Part shown: one piece after another, positions 16,089-24,481 of the stretch
How the letters are laid out: the number at the start of each line of letters is the position of its first letter
How positions within the stretch are numbered: the stretch's first letter is position 1
From: Mesorhizobium denitrificans
GTDB taxonomy: Bacteria > Pseudomonadota > Alphaproteobacteria > Rhizobiales > Rhizobiaceae
Direction of reading: 5' to 3'
Length of the DNA stretch: 64,000 nucleotides
NCBI RefSeq assembly: GCF_003403035.1
Contig: NZ_QURN01000009.1
Location: 62,001-126,000 of the forward strand
Notes under the pieces: generated by a model
Database searches by the model: none
What the model saw: the letters and a program-made list of their open reading frames with translations, nothing else
Told to the model about the DNA's origin: nothing
Program-made: the position numbers and the translations under genes

Positions 16089-16925
16089 ATGATAAGCAGC
16101 AAGCCGCTTTCCGAGTTCAGCGAGGACAAGCGCAGCAAGGTGCGCGTTGTGCTGACCGACATTGACGATACGCTGACCCAGGATGGCCGCCTGCCTGCGT
16201 CGGCTTATTCCGCGCTGGAAGCGTTGCAGCGTGCGGGGCTTGTCGTTGCGCCGATCACGGGACGGCCCGCGGGCTGGTGCGATTTGATCGCGCGGCAATG
16301 GCCGGTCAACGGCGTGGTGGGCGAGAACGGCGCATTCTATTTTCGTTACGACGACAGGCAAAAGCGAATGCTGCGCTATTACGCGAAATCTGATGAAGAG
16401 CGCGCAGCGGACAAGCAAAGACTGGAAGCGATCCGCGAGCGCGTTTTGCGCGAGGTTCCGGGCGCTGCCGTGGCTGCCGACCAAGCCTACCGCGAGGCTG
16501 ATCTGGCGATTGATTTTTGCGAAGACGTACCCGCCCTGCCCCGCAGTGCGGTCGAGCGGATTGTCGAGATTTTTCAAGACGCGGGGGCCACAGCCAAAAT
16601 CTCATCAATCCATGTGAATGGCTGGTTTGGTGGGTATGACAAGCTCAGCACCACGCGCGTGTTTCTCAAGGATTGCTTTGACATCGATATCGACGAGCAA
16701 AACGAGGAAATCGTGTTTGTCGGTGACAGCCCAAACGATCAGCCCATGTTCGGTTTTTTTAAAAACAGCGTCGGCGTGGCAAATGTGCTCGATTTCGCCG
16801 ATTCGCTGACATCGCCGCCAGGTTTTGTTGCCAAGGGCAAGGGTGCGGCCGGGTTTGTGGAACTCGCCAATCTCCTGATTTCTGCACGCAACGGTTGCGC
16901 CAAAACTGGGCGAATCAAGGCTTAA
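16089..16925 (+). CDS. HAD-superfamily hydrolase (Cof-like phosphatase)
   Basis: The 278-residue cytoplasmic protein has HAD motif I VLTDIDDTLTQDG (nucleophile and acid aspartates near residues 27 and 29), motif II in PITGRPAGW, motif III around KLSTTRVFL and motif IV VFVGDSPNDQPMF. The cap insertion at about 90-190 places it among type II (Cof/trehalose-phosphatase-like) members. The substrate is unknown; a phosphosugar is likely from the cap type. It lies 22 bases downstream of tRNA-Phe and may be read through from the tRNA promoter. A short secretory-looking frame follows after three bases. Confidence 0.85.
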   Translation: MISSKPLSEFSEDKRSKVRVVLTDIDDTLTQDGRLPASAYSALEALQRAGLVVAPITGRPAGWCDLIARQWPVNGVVGENGAFYFRYDDRQKRMLRYYAKSDEERAADKQRLEAIRERVLREVPGAAVAADQAYREADLAIDFCEDVPALPRSAVERIVEIFQDAGATAKISSIHVNGWFGGYDKLSTTRVFLKDCFDIDIDEQNEEIVFVGDSPNDQPMFGFFKNSVGVANVLDFADSLTSPPGFVAKGKGAAGFVELANLLISARNGCAKTGRIKA

Positions 16926-16928
16926 TTG

Positions 16929-17051
16929 ATGCTTCGCCTTGCCGCTGCCATCTTCTGCCTGCTTGTGGCGGGCGTTGGGACAACGGGTGCTGCGCAAAAA
17001 TTGCAGTGCAGGTGGAGCCAATCTGGCTTGAATGCGTTGCGAGGGTTGTAG
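16929..17051 (+). pseudogene. short secretory-type frame, probably a remnant
   Basis: A 40-codon frame begins three bases after the HAD gene. Its first 22 residues look like a signal peptide (MLRLAAAIFCLLVAGVGTTG, then AA), but the rest (KLQCRWSQSGLNALRGL) stops almost at once. This could be the decayed 5' end of a periplasmic protein gene or a very short exported peptide. No similarity is recognised beyond the signal sequence. Confidence 0.3.
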
Positions 17052-17102
17052 GGGCATCCGTGCAATAGTGCGCTCGAAGGGTCATTTCTGGAGGTGTTAT
17101 CA

Positions 17103-17387
17103 ATGAAGAAGCTCATTATCGGCCTTGCGCTGCTTGTTCCGCTGGCGGCCTGCACAAACGCCGAAAAAGGCGCGGTAATCGGTGGCGTCGGTGGCGCTGC
17201 GCTGGGTACTGCCGCTGGCGGCAGCGACACCCGCAACGCCCTGATCGGCGGTGCAGTTGGTGCGGTTGCCGGCGCGCTGGTCGGCAAGGCAATGGATAAT
17301 AACGGCAACCCGCGTGAAGGCATTTGCCGCTATCGCGATGAGTACGGCCGTATCTATGAAGCGCGTTGCCCGAGCAATTATTACTGA
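17103..17387 (+). CDS. glycine-zipper outer-membrane lipoprotein
   Basis: The 94-residue product has a lipoprotein signal peptide with lipobox LAAC (cysteine near residue 18). A glycine-zipper stretch follows (GAVIGGVGGAALGTAAGG and LIGGAVGAVAGALVGKAMD), then a short cysteine-containing tail CRYRDEYGRIYEARC. Such proteins (YMGG/Omp17-like) anchor in the outer membrane and contribute to envelope integrity. GGAGG eight bases upstream fixes the ATG at 17103. A strong intrinsic terminator lies 20 bases after the stop, so this is a single-gene unit or the end of a short one. Confidence 0.88.
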   Translation: MKKLIIGLALLVPLAACTNAEKGAVIGGVGGAALGTAAGGSDTRNALIGGAVGAVAGALVGKAMDNNGNPREGICRYRDEYGRIYEARCPSNYY

Positions 17388-17406
17388 TCACGGGATCGGA
17401 TTAGAC

Positions 17407-17434
17407 AAAGGCCCGGCGATGCGCCGGGCCTTTT
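17407..17434 (+). terminator. intrinsic terminator after the glycine-zipper lipoprotein gene
   Basis: GGCCCGGCG (17410-17418) pairs perfectly with CGCCGGGCC (17422-17430) across an ATG loop and is followed by TTTT. The preceding AAA makes it partly bidirectional, so it could also stop the leftward peptide-transporter operon, which ends at 17487. Confidence 0.88.
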
Positions 17435-17486
17435 GTTGTTTGCAGGCGGATGAAGGGTGACAAAATCATAAAAACCAAGTCAGCGG

Positions 17487-18230
17487 CTATCTACGGAAAC
17501 CGGTGCTGGCTTCGATAAGCTTCTGCGTGTAGGGCTGTCGGGCTTTTCGCGCCGATAACTCAGTCGAAAGCAGTTGCTCCACCTCCTCACCGTGCTGCAT
17601 GACCATCAGGCGGTCGCACATATGCGCGACGACCGCGAGATCGTGGCTGACAAGCAGGAAGGTGAGCTTGCGCGCCTTGCGCACCGTTTCCAGCAGGTTC
17701 AGCACTTCCGCCTGCACCGATGCATCCAGCGCCGAGGTCGGTTCGTCAAGCAGCAAAATTGAAGGTTCAACGATAAGCGCACGCGCAATCGCAACACGCT
17801 GGCGCTGGCCGCCGGAAAGCTGATGCGGATAGCGGAAGCGGAAGCCAGTGCCGAGGCCGACCTCTTCCAGTGCCCGCACAATGCGCCGCTCCTGATCGTC
17901 AATGCCGTGGATTGCAAGCGGCTCCTGCAACAGGCGGTCGACTGTCTGCCGGGGGTGCAGCGAACCATATGGATCCTGAAACACCATCTGTACGGAACGA
18001 TAAAACGCCTTGTCGCGGCGCTTCGATAAGCTTTGGCCATCGATATTGATTGTGCCGGATGCGACTGGAGCCAAGCCCGCGATGGCGCGCAGAATTGTCG
18101 ATTTGCCCGAACCAGACTCACCAACAAGACCGAAGGCTTCGCCCGGCTGGACCGCCAGGCTAACGCCTTTCAACGCGTGAAAATCGTCATAGACCACTTC
18201 GACGCGGTCAAGCTCCAGCGCGTTGGTCAA
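17487..18230 (-). CDS. peptide ABC transporter ATP-binding protein (DppF/OppF type)
   Basis: The cytoplasmic ATPase has Walker A GLVGESGSGKST, signature LSGGQRQRVAIARAL, Walker B ILLLDEPTSALD and the H-loop SHDLAVVAHMCDR. It pairs with the second ATPase upstream to drive peptide import. I use TTG at 18230, which overlaps the previous stop (TTGA) and has GGAG eight bases upstream, giving 247 residues. A GTG at 18239 is an alternative. The usual C-terminal oligopeptide-transporter extension is short. It is the last gene of the six-gene dipeptidase operon. Confidence 0.92.
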   Translation of the reverse strand: MTNALELDRVEVVYDDFHALKGVSLAVQPGEAFGLVGESGSGKSTILRAIAGLAPVASGTINIDGQSLSKRRDKAFYRSVQMVFQDPYGSLHPRQTVDRLLQEPLAIHGIDDQERRIVRALEEVGLGTGFRFRYPHQLSGGQRQRVAIARALIVEPSILLLDEPTSALDASVQAEVLNLLETVRKARKLTFLLVSHDLAVVAHMCDRLMVMQHGEEVEQLLSTELSARKARQPYTQKLIEASTGFRR

Positions 18231-19063
18231 AGCGCCCACTCCGGCTTTCGGTCGAGCGTTGGAAGCGGATGACGGTCTGCAGCGCCGAGGCGCGGCATGC
18301 AATCAAGCAGGCCCCGTGTATAGGGGTGCTGCGCCTGATTGAGCTCGGATGCCTTGAGCTGCTCCACGATACGCCCCGCATACATGACGATGACGCGATC
18401 GCAGAAGGAGGACACCAGACGCAGATCGTGGGAGATGAATATCAACCCCATGCCGCGCTCGGTTACGAGCTGATCGAGAATGCGCAGTACGTCAAGCTGG
18501 ACGGTGACGTCGAGCGCCGAGGTTGGCTCGTCTGCAATCAAAAGCTGCGGATTGGCGATGAGCATCATGGCTATCATGGCGCGCTGGCCCATGCCGCCCG
18601 AAACCTCGTGCGGATAAAGATCGTAAACACGGGCGGGGTCGCGAATCTGAACGCTTTCCAGCATCGCCAAGGCGCGTTTGCTCGCTTCGCTCTTGCCGAT
18701 CTTTTCGTGTGCCTGAATGGATTCGACGATCTGCCTGCCGATGGTCATGACCGGGTCGAGCGAATATTTGGGGTCTTGCAGGATCATGGCGATGCGGTCG
18801 CCACGCAAATCGCGGCGCGCGCGGGCCGATATATTCGTCAGGTCGATGCCATCGAAATCCAGCTTGCGCGCGGTGACCTCTGCGTGAGGCGGCGTCAGGC
18901 CCATGATCGCGCGACCAGTCTGCGATTTGCCCGAACCAGATTCGCCGACAATGCCTAACCTTTCGCGGCCAAGCTCAAAGGACACGCCGCGCACGGCATC
19001 GACTGTGCCGGTGCGGGTGTGAAAGGCAACGCGGAGATCTTCGACCGTGAGCAGAGCGCTCAT
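18227..19063 (-). CDS. peptide ABC transporter ATP-binding protein (DppD/OppD type)
   Basis: The 278-residue ATPase has Walker A GIVGESGSGKSQTGRAI, the signature as a VSGGMGQRAMIAMML variant, Walker B LLIADEPTSALDV and SHDLRLVSSFCDRV. The C-terminal PYTRGLLDCMPRLG belongs to the oligopeptide/dipeptide family. Note lysine-serine-glutamine after the P-loop, where the family usually has lysine-serine-valine or -threonine; the nucleotide-binding residues themselves are kept. ATGA overlaps with both the upstream permease and the downstream ATPase indicate tight coupling. Confidence 0.93.
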   Translation of the reverse strand: MSALLTVEDLRVAFHTRTGTVDAVRGVSFELGRERLGIVGESGSGKSQTGRAIMGLTPPHAEVTARKLDFDGIDLTNISARARRDLRGDRIAMILQDPKYSLDPVMTIGRQIVESIQAHEKIGKSEASKRALAMLESVQIRDPARVYDLYPHEVSGGMGQRAMIAMMLIANPQLLIADEPTSALDVTVQLDVLRILDQLVTERGMGLIFISHDLRLVSSFCDRVIVMYAGRIVEQLKASELNQAQHPYTRGLLDCMPRLGAADRHPLPTLDRKPEWAL

Positions 19064-19974
19064 TGCCCGGCCCCCCGCGGATCAAGCGCATCGCGCAGGC
19101 CATCGCCGAGCAGATTGAAGCCGAGGCTGACGATGAGGATCGCCATGCCGGGCATGGCAGCCACCCACCATTGGTCGAGAATGAAGCGGCGGCCGGATGC
19201 AATCATCGCACCCCATTCCGGCAAGGGTGGTTGTGCGCCGAGCCCGAGGAAGCCAAGCCCCGCGGCGGTGAGGATGATGCCAGCCATGTCGAGCGTGACG
19301 CGCACGATGAGCGACGAAATGCAGAGCGGCATGATGTGGCGCACGACGATGCGCGCGGGCGAAGCGCCCATCAAGCGCACTGCGGCGATGTAATCCGAAT
19401 TGCGAACCGTGAGCGTTTCGGCGCGCGCGATACGGGCATAGGGCGGCCATGACGTTATGGCGATGGCGATGACGGCGTTTTCGATTCCCGGCCCCAATGC
19501 GGCAACAAAGGCGAGCGCCAGAATGAGCTTGGGGAAGGCGAGGAAGATGTCCGTTATACGGCTGAGAACGGTGTCGATCCAGCCGCCCGCATAGCCCGCA
19601 ACCGTGCCGACCAGCAAGCCGATGGGTGCAGCGAGAATCGCAACCAGCACGACGACATAGAGTGTGAGCCGCGAGCCGTAGATAATGCGTGAGAGGATGT
19701 CCCGGCCCTGGTCGTCGGTGCCCATCCAATGTTCCCAACCGGGTGGCTTCAACCCCTGCCGCAGATCACCCGCAACAGGCGAATAAGGCGCAAGGACGGG
19801 GGCAAATGCAGCTACCAGCAACAGCATGATTATGATCGCAAGGCCGATCAGCGCGAGCCGGTTTGCGGCGAAGCGCTGCCAGCTCATATAGGCGCGGCCA
19901 AGACGTGCTTGCAGCCGGGATTGCGGCCGCTCGCTCAGCAGCCATTCGCGCCGGGACATAGCCACATCGCTCAT
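19060..19974 (-). CDS. peptide ABC transporter permease (DppC type)
   Basis: The 304-residue inner-membrane protein has about six spans: first LALIGLAIIIMLLLVAAFAP, then a core permease domain from about residue 95. It has the OppC N-terminal region (PPGWEHWMGTDDQGRDILSRIIYGSR) and the EAA loop around LMGASPARIVVRHIMPLC. The ATG at 19974 overlaps the stop of the preceding permease (ATGA); an in-frame extension upstream lies inside that gene and is not used. It forms the channel together with the DppB-type subunit. Confidence 0.93.
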   Translation of the reverse strand: MSDVAMSRREWLLSERPQSRLQARLGRAYMSWQRFAANRLALIGLAIIIMLLLVAAFAPVLAPYSPVAGDLRQGLKPPGWEHWMGTDDQGRDILSRIIYGSRLTLYVVVLVAILAAPIGLLVGTVAGYAGGWIDTVLSRITDIFLAFPKLILALAFVAALGPGIENAVIAIAITSWPPYARIARAETLTVRNSDYIAAVRLMGASPARIVVRHIMPLCISSLIVRVTLDMAGIILTAAGLGFLGLGAQPPLPEWGAMIASGRRFILDQWWVAAMPGMAILIVSLGFNLLGDGLRDALDPRGAGQ

Positions 19975-21038
19975 GTGCGCGTCCTCGGATCGAGGACACG
20001 ATAGAGCAGATCCGACAGGAGGTTGAGAGCGATGAACAGCGCGCCAATGACGATGGTGCCACCGAGCACGGCGTTCATGTCTGCGTTCTGCAGCGAGTTG
20101 TAGAGATAGGAGCCGATGCCCGGCCACGCGAAAACGGTTTCTGTCAAAACGGAGCCTTCAAGCAGCGTCGCGTAAGAGAGTGCAATGACCGTGACAAGCG
20201 GGACGGCGGCGTTGCGCAACGCATGGCCCCAGATGACGCGTGTTTCGGAAAGGCCCTTGGCGCGGGCGGCAACGATATATTCCTGCGACAACTCGTTCAA
20301 CATGAAGGATCGAGTCATGCGGCTTATGTAGGCCATTGAAAAATAACCAAGAAGAGCGCCCGGCAAAATGATGTGGCGGAACACATCGCGAAAAACATCC
20401 CAATCGCCCTGAAGGATCGCATCGACAAGGAAAAGGCCGGTGATCGGCGTGAAACTGTATTCGTATGCCACGCCGATTCGACCCGGTCCTTCGACCCAGC
20501 CGAGACGTGCATAGAAGACGAGGAGTCCCATCAGACCAAGCCAGAAGATGGGCACGGAATATCCGACAAGCCCAATGACCCGGACGATCTGGTCGATGAG
20601 GCTGTCGCGCTTCACGGCAGCAAGCACGCCAAGCGGAATGCCGAGCAGCAGGCCAATGATAGTGCCAACGGTGGCAAGCTCGAGGGTGGCAGGCAGCACG
20701 CGGCGAATGTCGTCCATGACCGGATAAGTGGACAGGACGGAATTGCCGAAATCGCCTTTGAGCGCCTTGGTGAGATAGAGGAGATATTGATCCCAAAGCG
20801 GCAGGTCGAAGCCATATTGCTTGCGCGCGGCAGCGACTACGCTTGCGGGCGCGCGGTCGCCGACAATCGCCAGAACGGGATCAATCGGTATGACGCGCCC
20901 GATGAAGAACGTCACGGTGATCAGGCCCAGAAAGGTGATCGCCGCGACGACAAGAAAACTCAGAATCGACCACGCCAGAGATGAGGCGCCGGAGCGGCGC
21001 CTCCCTCTCGTGGACACACGATCAGCGGTGTTCGCCAA
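19971..21038 (-). CDS. peptide ABC transporter permease (DppB type)
   Basis: The 355-residue membrane protein has an N-terminal span (FLVVAAITFLGLITVTFFIG), the periplasmic loop ending GDFGNSVLSTYPV, and a core with about five further spans. The EAA-type coupling motif is in ARAKGLSETRVIWGHALRNA. A long first cytoplasmic tail (MANTADRVSTRGRRRSGASS) precedes the first span. It lies 18 bases after the solute-binding protein gene and overlaps the next permease by four bases. It is the inner-membrane channel subunit of the importer. Confidence 0.93.
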   Translation of the reverse strand: MANTADRVSTRGRRRSGASSLAWSILSFLVVAAITFLGLITVTFFIGRVIPIDPVLAIVGDRAPASVVAAARKQYGFDLPLWDQYLLYLTKALKGDFGNSVLSTYPVMDDIRRVLPATLELATVGTIIGLLLGIPLGVLAAVKRDSLIDQIVRVIGLVGYSVPIFWLGLMGLLVFYARLGWVEGPGRIGVAYEYSFTPITGLFLVDAILQGDWDVFRDVFRHIILPGALLGYFSMAYISRMTRSFMLNELSQEYIVAARAKGLSETRVIWGHALRNAAVPLVTVIALSYATLLEGSVLTETVFAWPGIGSYLYNSLQNADMNAVLGGTIVIGALFIALNLLSDLLYRVLDPRTRT

Positions 21039-21056
21039 TGGCGGAACCCCCGCGCC

Positions 21057-22697
21057 TTACTTCGAGACCGGCGCGACGAAGTTGGTGTCGAATGTCGGCC
21101 CGAGCTTGAAGCCCTGAACGTTTTTGCGCAGGCCGGCGATTTCCGTTTCCTGCCACAGGAAAATAAACGGACCGGTGTCGCGAACCTTCTGCTGAATGTC
21201 CGCATACATGCTCGAGCGCTTGTCGGCGTCACGTTCGGTGAGCGCGTCCTTCGTTTCCTGCTGGAGATCGGCCGGGACATCCCACGCATTTCGCCATGCC
21301 AGCGTCTTGTTCATGGAATCGTCGGCATTGTTGGGATTGGTCGCGAAGGTTTCCGCGTTTGAATTCGGATCCCAATAATCGACGCCCCATTGCAGGATCG
21401 CCATATCGTGCTGACGCGCGCGGTATTTTGTCAGGATGGTTTTGAAATCGCCGGGGATGATTTCAATCTTGATGCCAGCCTGCGCGGCAGTAGCCTGAAT
21501 AGACTCCGCGACGCCAGCGACGGGTTGCTGACTGCGCACGTCCATCGTGACCGAGAAGCCATCCGGCAGGCCAGCCTTCGCCAGCAATTCCTTAGCCTTG
21601 GCGACATCCAGCTTGTAAGGATTGTCGTCGCGCGCACCGAGAATGCCTTTCGGCAGGAAATTCTGGTGGATTTCGCCGATGCCCTTCAGAAGAGTATCCT
21701 GAAGCGCGTCGTAATCGACGAGGTATTTGAACGCCTCACGAACTTCCGGCTTGGCCAGCTTTTCGTTTTTTTGGTTGAGGCTGAAGTAATAGACCGTGCT
21801 CTTGGGCGCTGCAGTGACGGCCAGATCAGCATTCTTGCTGACGGCATCAAAGTCGCCCGGCTGGAGGTTGCGCGCAACGTCGACATCGCCCTTTTCCAGC
21901 ATCAGGCGCTGTGTCGCGCTTTCCTTGACGTGACGGTAGACCACGCGGGCCAGCTTGGCCTTTTCGCCATAGTAATTGTCGTTGCGCTCGATGACGACTG
22001 CCTCGTTGGCCTTCCACTCGCGGGTCTTGAAGGGGCCAGAACCTGCATAGTTGGTTTTCAGCCAGCCATTGCCGAAGTCGTTGTCGAATTTGTATTCGTC
22101 GCTGGGGGTGACTGCCGCGACATGTTCCTTGACCAGCTTCGAATCGACCACCGCGCCGACGGTAGCTGTGAGGCAGTTCAGCACGAAGGTTGGCGCGTAA
22201 GCCTTGTCTACCATGAATACGAAGGTGCCAGCGTCAGCGGCCTTGGCCTTTTCCGCGACATTGTCCGACGTGAGGCCGAATTGCTGGATGATAAAGGCCG
22301 GGCTCTTGTTGAGCTTTACGGCGCGCTCGAACGACCAGGCAACATCTTCTGCGGTGATAGGGTTGCCGGATGCGAATTTGATGTCCGGCTTCAGCTTGAA
22401 CGTATAGGTCAGGCCGTCATCCGAGACGGTCCAGCTATCCGCGATGCCGCCGATAACCTTGGTCGTGTCGTTGGCGTCGAGGCGCACCAGCATGTCGTAG
22501 GTGTTGCCGGTGATTTCGCCGGTGGAAAGTTCGAACGCCTCAGCAGGATCGAGCGAAATCATATCGTCGATGGCCCATGCCTGCACAAGCGTATCGGGCG
22601 GCGTGTCCGCGAGCGCTACAGGCGCTGCTGCAAGGAGAGCTGAAAGCAGTGTGCCAGCCAACAGTACACGTGAACGCGTTTGAATTCGCATCATCAT
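21057..22697 (-). CDS. peptide ABC transporter substrate-binding protein (SBP family 5)
   Basis: The 546-residue periplasmic protein has a signal peptide (about residues 1-30, ending APVALA) and then the family 5 fold: MISLDPAEAFELSTGEITGN, DGLTYTFKLKPDIKFASGNP, EDVAWSFERAV and the late DYWDPNSNAETFATNPNN. It captures peptides for the linked permease. Four consecutive start-type codons occur (GTG ATG ATG ATG); the ATG at 22697 is best placed seven bases after AGGGAA. The neighbouring M19 dipeptidase suggests dipeptide cargo, perhaps with a D-residue or from cell-wall turnover. That is inference. Confidence 0.93.
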   Translation of the reverse strand: MMMRIQTRSRVLLAGTLLSALLAAAPVALADTPPDTLVQAWAIDDMISLDPAEAFELSTGEITGNTYDMLVRLDANDTTKVIGGIADSWTVSDDGLTYTFKLKPDIKFASGNPITAEDVAWSFERAVKLNKSPAFIIQQFGLTSDNVAEKAKAADAGTFVFMVDKAYAPTFVLNCLTATVGAVVDSKLVKEHVAAVTPSDEYKFDNDFGNGWLKTNYAGSGPFKTREWKANEAVVIERNDNYYGEKAKLARVVYRHVKESATQRLMLEKGDVDVARNLQPGDFDAVSKNADLAVTAAPKSTVYYFSLNQKNEKLAKPEVREAFKYLVDYDALQDTLLKGIGEIHQNFLPKGILGARDDNPYKLDVAKAKELLAKAGLPDGFSVTMDVRSQQPVAGVAESIQATAAQAGIKIEIIPGDFKTILTKYRARQHDMAILQWGVDYWDPNSNAETFATNPNNADDSMNKTLAWRNAWDVPADLQQETKDALTERDADKRSSMYADIQQKVRDTGPFIFLWQETEIAGLRKNVQGFKLGPTFDTNFVAPVSK

Positions 22698-22734
22698 CAC
22701 TTTGTTCCCTTCTGTAATCGTTGAGTTTTTTTAG

Positions 22735-23796
22735 TCAGGCCGACGCGCTTTCTCTCCATGCAGAGCGCAAAACGCGGAACCAGTTATCGCGGCAAATCTT
22801 CGTCAACTCTCGGCCAGAGTATCCGGCGTTCTGCAGAGCTTCAACGAGGAATTGAAGACCGGCAGCATCGCCAATTTGTGCGGGAACAGATGCACCGTCA
22901 AAATCCGAGCCGATTGCCACACAATCGATGCCCATACGCTCGACCATGTAGTCAACGTGACGGATCATATCTTCCAACGGTGTATTGACGTTATCGCTGG
23001 CATCCGAGCGCAGCATCGTTACTGCAAAGTTCAGGCCAACGAGGCCCTTGCTCTCCTTGATTGCATCAAGCTGTTTATCGGTGAGGTTGCGGGCAACGGG
23101 CGTCAGCGCATGAACATTCGAATGGCTGGCAATCAAAGGCTGGTCGGTGGTGCGCGCCACATCCCAAAAGCCTTTCTCCGTGATGTGCGAAAGGTCGATG
23201 AGAATGCCCAGACGATTGCAGGCGCGGACGAGCTCGAATCCAGCGTCAGTCAAGCCGGGTCCGGTGTCGGGGCTCATAGGATAGGCGAAGGGAACGCCGT
23301 GGCCGAAAATATTGTTGCGGCTCCAGACAGGCCCGAGCGAGCGCAGGCCAGCGGCATGAAACACCTCCAGCGCGGCAAGATCGCGGTCGATTGCTTCGCA
23401 ACCTTCCATATGCATGACGGCTGCGAAAACGCCCTGCTCCATCGCATGTTCGATGTCATCGATGGTGCGGCAAAGCCGCCATGCACCCGCCTCGTCCAGC
23501 CGGACGGCAATCGCGGCTTTCTGGAGCGCAATGTCCAGCGAGGGCTGACGCTCAAGCGGAGCGGAAAGCGGCGTGCTGTAGTGGCCGTTCTTATCGGGTT
23601 TATCGAGCATCAGATGCCCGGCTGGAATGTAGATTGCGCAAAGGCCGCCAATCAGGCCGCCTGCTTTTGACCTCGGGCCATCGATGTGACCCTTCTTGGT
23701 TCCCTCGGCAAATTCCTTGACCGGGTCCTGCCCGGATTGCGCATTTAGCCAGAGACGCAGCAGAACATCATTATGGCCGTCGAAAACAGCTTCCAT
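22735..23796 (-). CDS. membrane-dipeptidase-type (M19) dipeptidase
   Basis: The 353-residue zinc peptidase has the M19 metal-site motifs: DGHNDVLLRLW at the N-terminus, AVMHMEGCEAID with the bridging glutamate near residue 124, LIDLSHITEKGFWD, ASHSNVHALTPVARNLTD and AIGSDFDGAS. M19 enzymes hydrolyse dipeptides, including L-D and D-containing ones. No signal peptide is visible, so it acts in the cytoplasm on imported substrate. The second of two adjacent ATGs (23796) is better spaced from GAGGA. It is the first gene of the operon, 37 bases before the binding protein gene. Confidence 0.92.
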   Translation of the reverse strand: MEAVFDGHNDVLLRLWLNAQSGQDPVKEFAEGTKKGHIDGPRSKAGGLIGGLCAIYIPAGHLMLDKPDKNGHYSTPLSAPLERQPSLDIALQKAAIAVRLDEAGAWRLCRTIDDIEHAMEQGVFAAVMHMEGCEAIDRDLAALEVFHAAGLRSLGPVWSRNNIFGHGVPFAYPMSPDTGPGLTDAGFELVRACNRLGILIDLSHITEKGFWDVARTTDQPLIASHSNVHALTPVARNLTDKQLDAIKESKGLVGLNFAVTMLRSDASDNVNTPLEDMIRHVDYMVERMGIDCVAIGSDFDGASVPAQIGDAAGLQFLVEALQNAGYSGRELTKICRDNWFRVLRSAWRESASA

Positions 23797-23959
23797 CATT
23801 TTCCTCGTATCAAGCGGTGATGATGTTCAGCACTCGTTAGCCAGATCAAGTACCCGCTGCACTGCACCAACAGATTGAATCATGTGGGATTATAAAACCA
23901 TGAAGCGTGGACCCGCAGCGCCCGTTGTGACAAACAAGCGCTAGCATAAGGAATCACCG

Positions 23960-24106
23960 ATGAATCAGAACAGGCTTTATTAGCTGCTGGGCGCACTGAT
24001 CGTCGCGGTCATCGTGATGGGCTTTTATATCTGGCGCGAAGAATCCAAGCCCGACGGCGTCGAGCTTCGTATCGATCAAAACGGCGTTTCCGTTCAGCAA
24101 AACTGA
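23960..24106 (+). pseudogene. small membrane protein gene interrupted by an in-frame TAG
   Basis: The frame begins ATG at 23960 after AAGGA with ideal spacing. It reads seven codons (MNQNRLY), meets TAG at 23981-23983, then continues for 40 coherent codons to TGA at 24104-24106. The post-stop part has a membrane span (LLGALIVAVIVMGFYIW) and a tail REESKPDGVELRIDQNGVSV. Small single-span proteins of this shape (short N-terminus, one span, a GVEIxIxxNGxSV-like tail) are common in Rhizobiales. One change (TAT/TGG/CAG-type to TAG) would explain the break. It is a recent pseudogene, a sequencing error, or a gene using an internal start. Confidence 0.6.
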
Positions 24107-24421
24107 TCAGGAGCGGCGAACCATCATCGCCGCCAGCAGACCCAGCACCACCAAGCCTACAGCAGCAGCAGCAGCGGGATTTTCACGCGCATGCTGCTCA
24201 AACCTGCGCGCCGATTTGCGCAGCGGCGGCAGCGCTTCGACTACGCGATCCGCGATCTCTTCATAGAGATGGGAAACCCCATCGCTGGCGTCCTCATAGG
24301 CCGCAGCGCCGCGCTTTGCCGCAACTTTGCGGAGGCTTTTTACCTCCTTGCGGAGCGCAGCTAGTTGCTCTTCGAGATTTTCGACGATGTCATCTCTGGA
24401 CGACGAGAAATACCGTGCCAT
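24107..24421 (-). CDS. DUF883/ElaB-like membrane-anchored protein
   Basis: The 104-residue protein has an N-terminal coiled-coil region (residues 8-40: RDDIVENLEEQLAALRKEVKSL), a central helical part, and a C-terminal anchor with small residues (ENPAAAAAVGLVVLGLLAAMMVRRS). This is the layout of ElaB/YqjD proteins, which in Escherichia coli sit in the inner membrane and bind ribosomes in stationary phase. Its stop directly abuts the stop of the interrupted small gene on the other strand. GAGGGC five bases upstream supports the ATG at 24421. Confidence 0.8.
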   Translation of the reverse strand: MARYFSSSRDDIVENLEEQLAALRKEVKSLRKVAAKRGAAAYEDASDGVSHLYEEIADRVVEALPPLRKSARRFEQHARENPAAAAAVGLVVLGLLAAMMVRRS

Positions 24422-24481
24422 TTTTGCCCTCAGTTTGTTCAGGTTGTTAAGCAGAACGAGCAGGGGCGAAGATGGTTCCGG

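Noticed and set aside
21390-22643. 417-codon frame opposite the peptide-binding protein gene
   Set aside because: It is antisense to a convincing family 5 binding protein in a six-gene operon; no start signal or family is seen.
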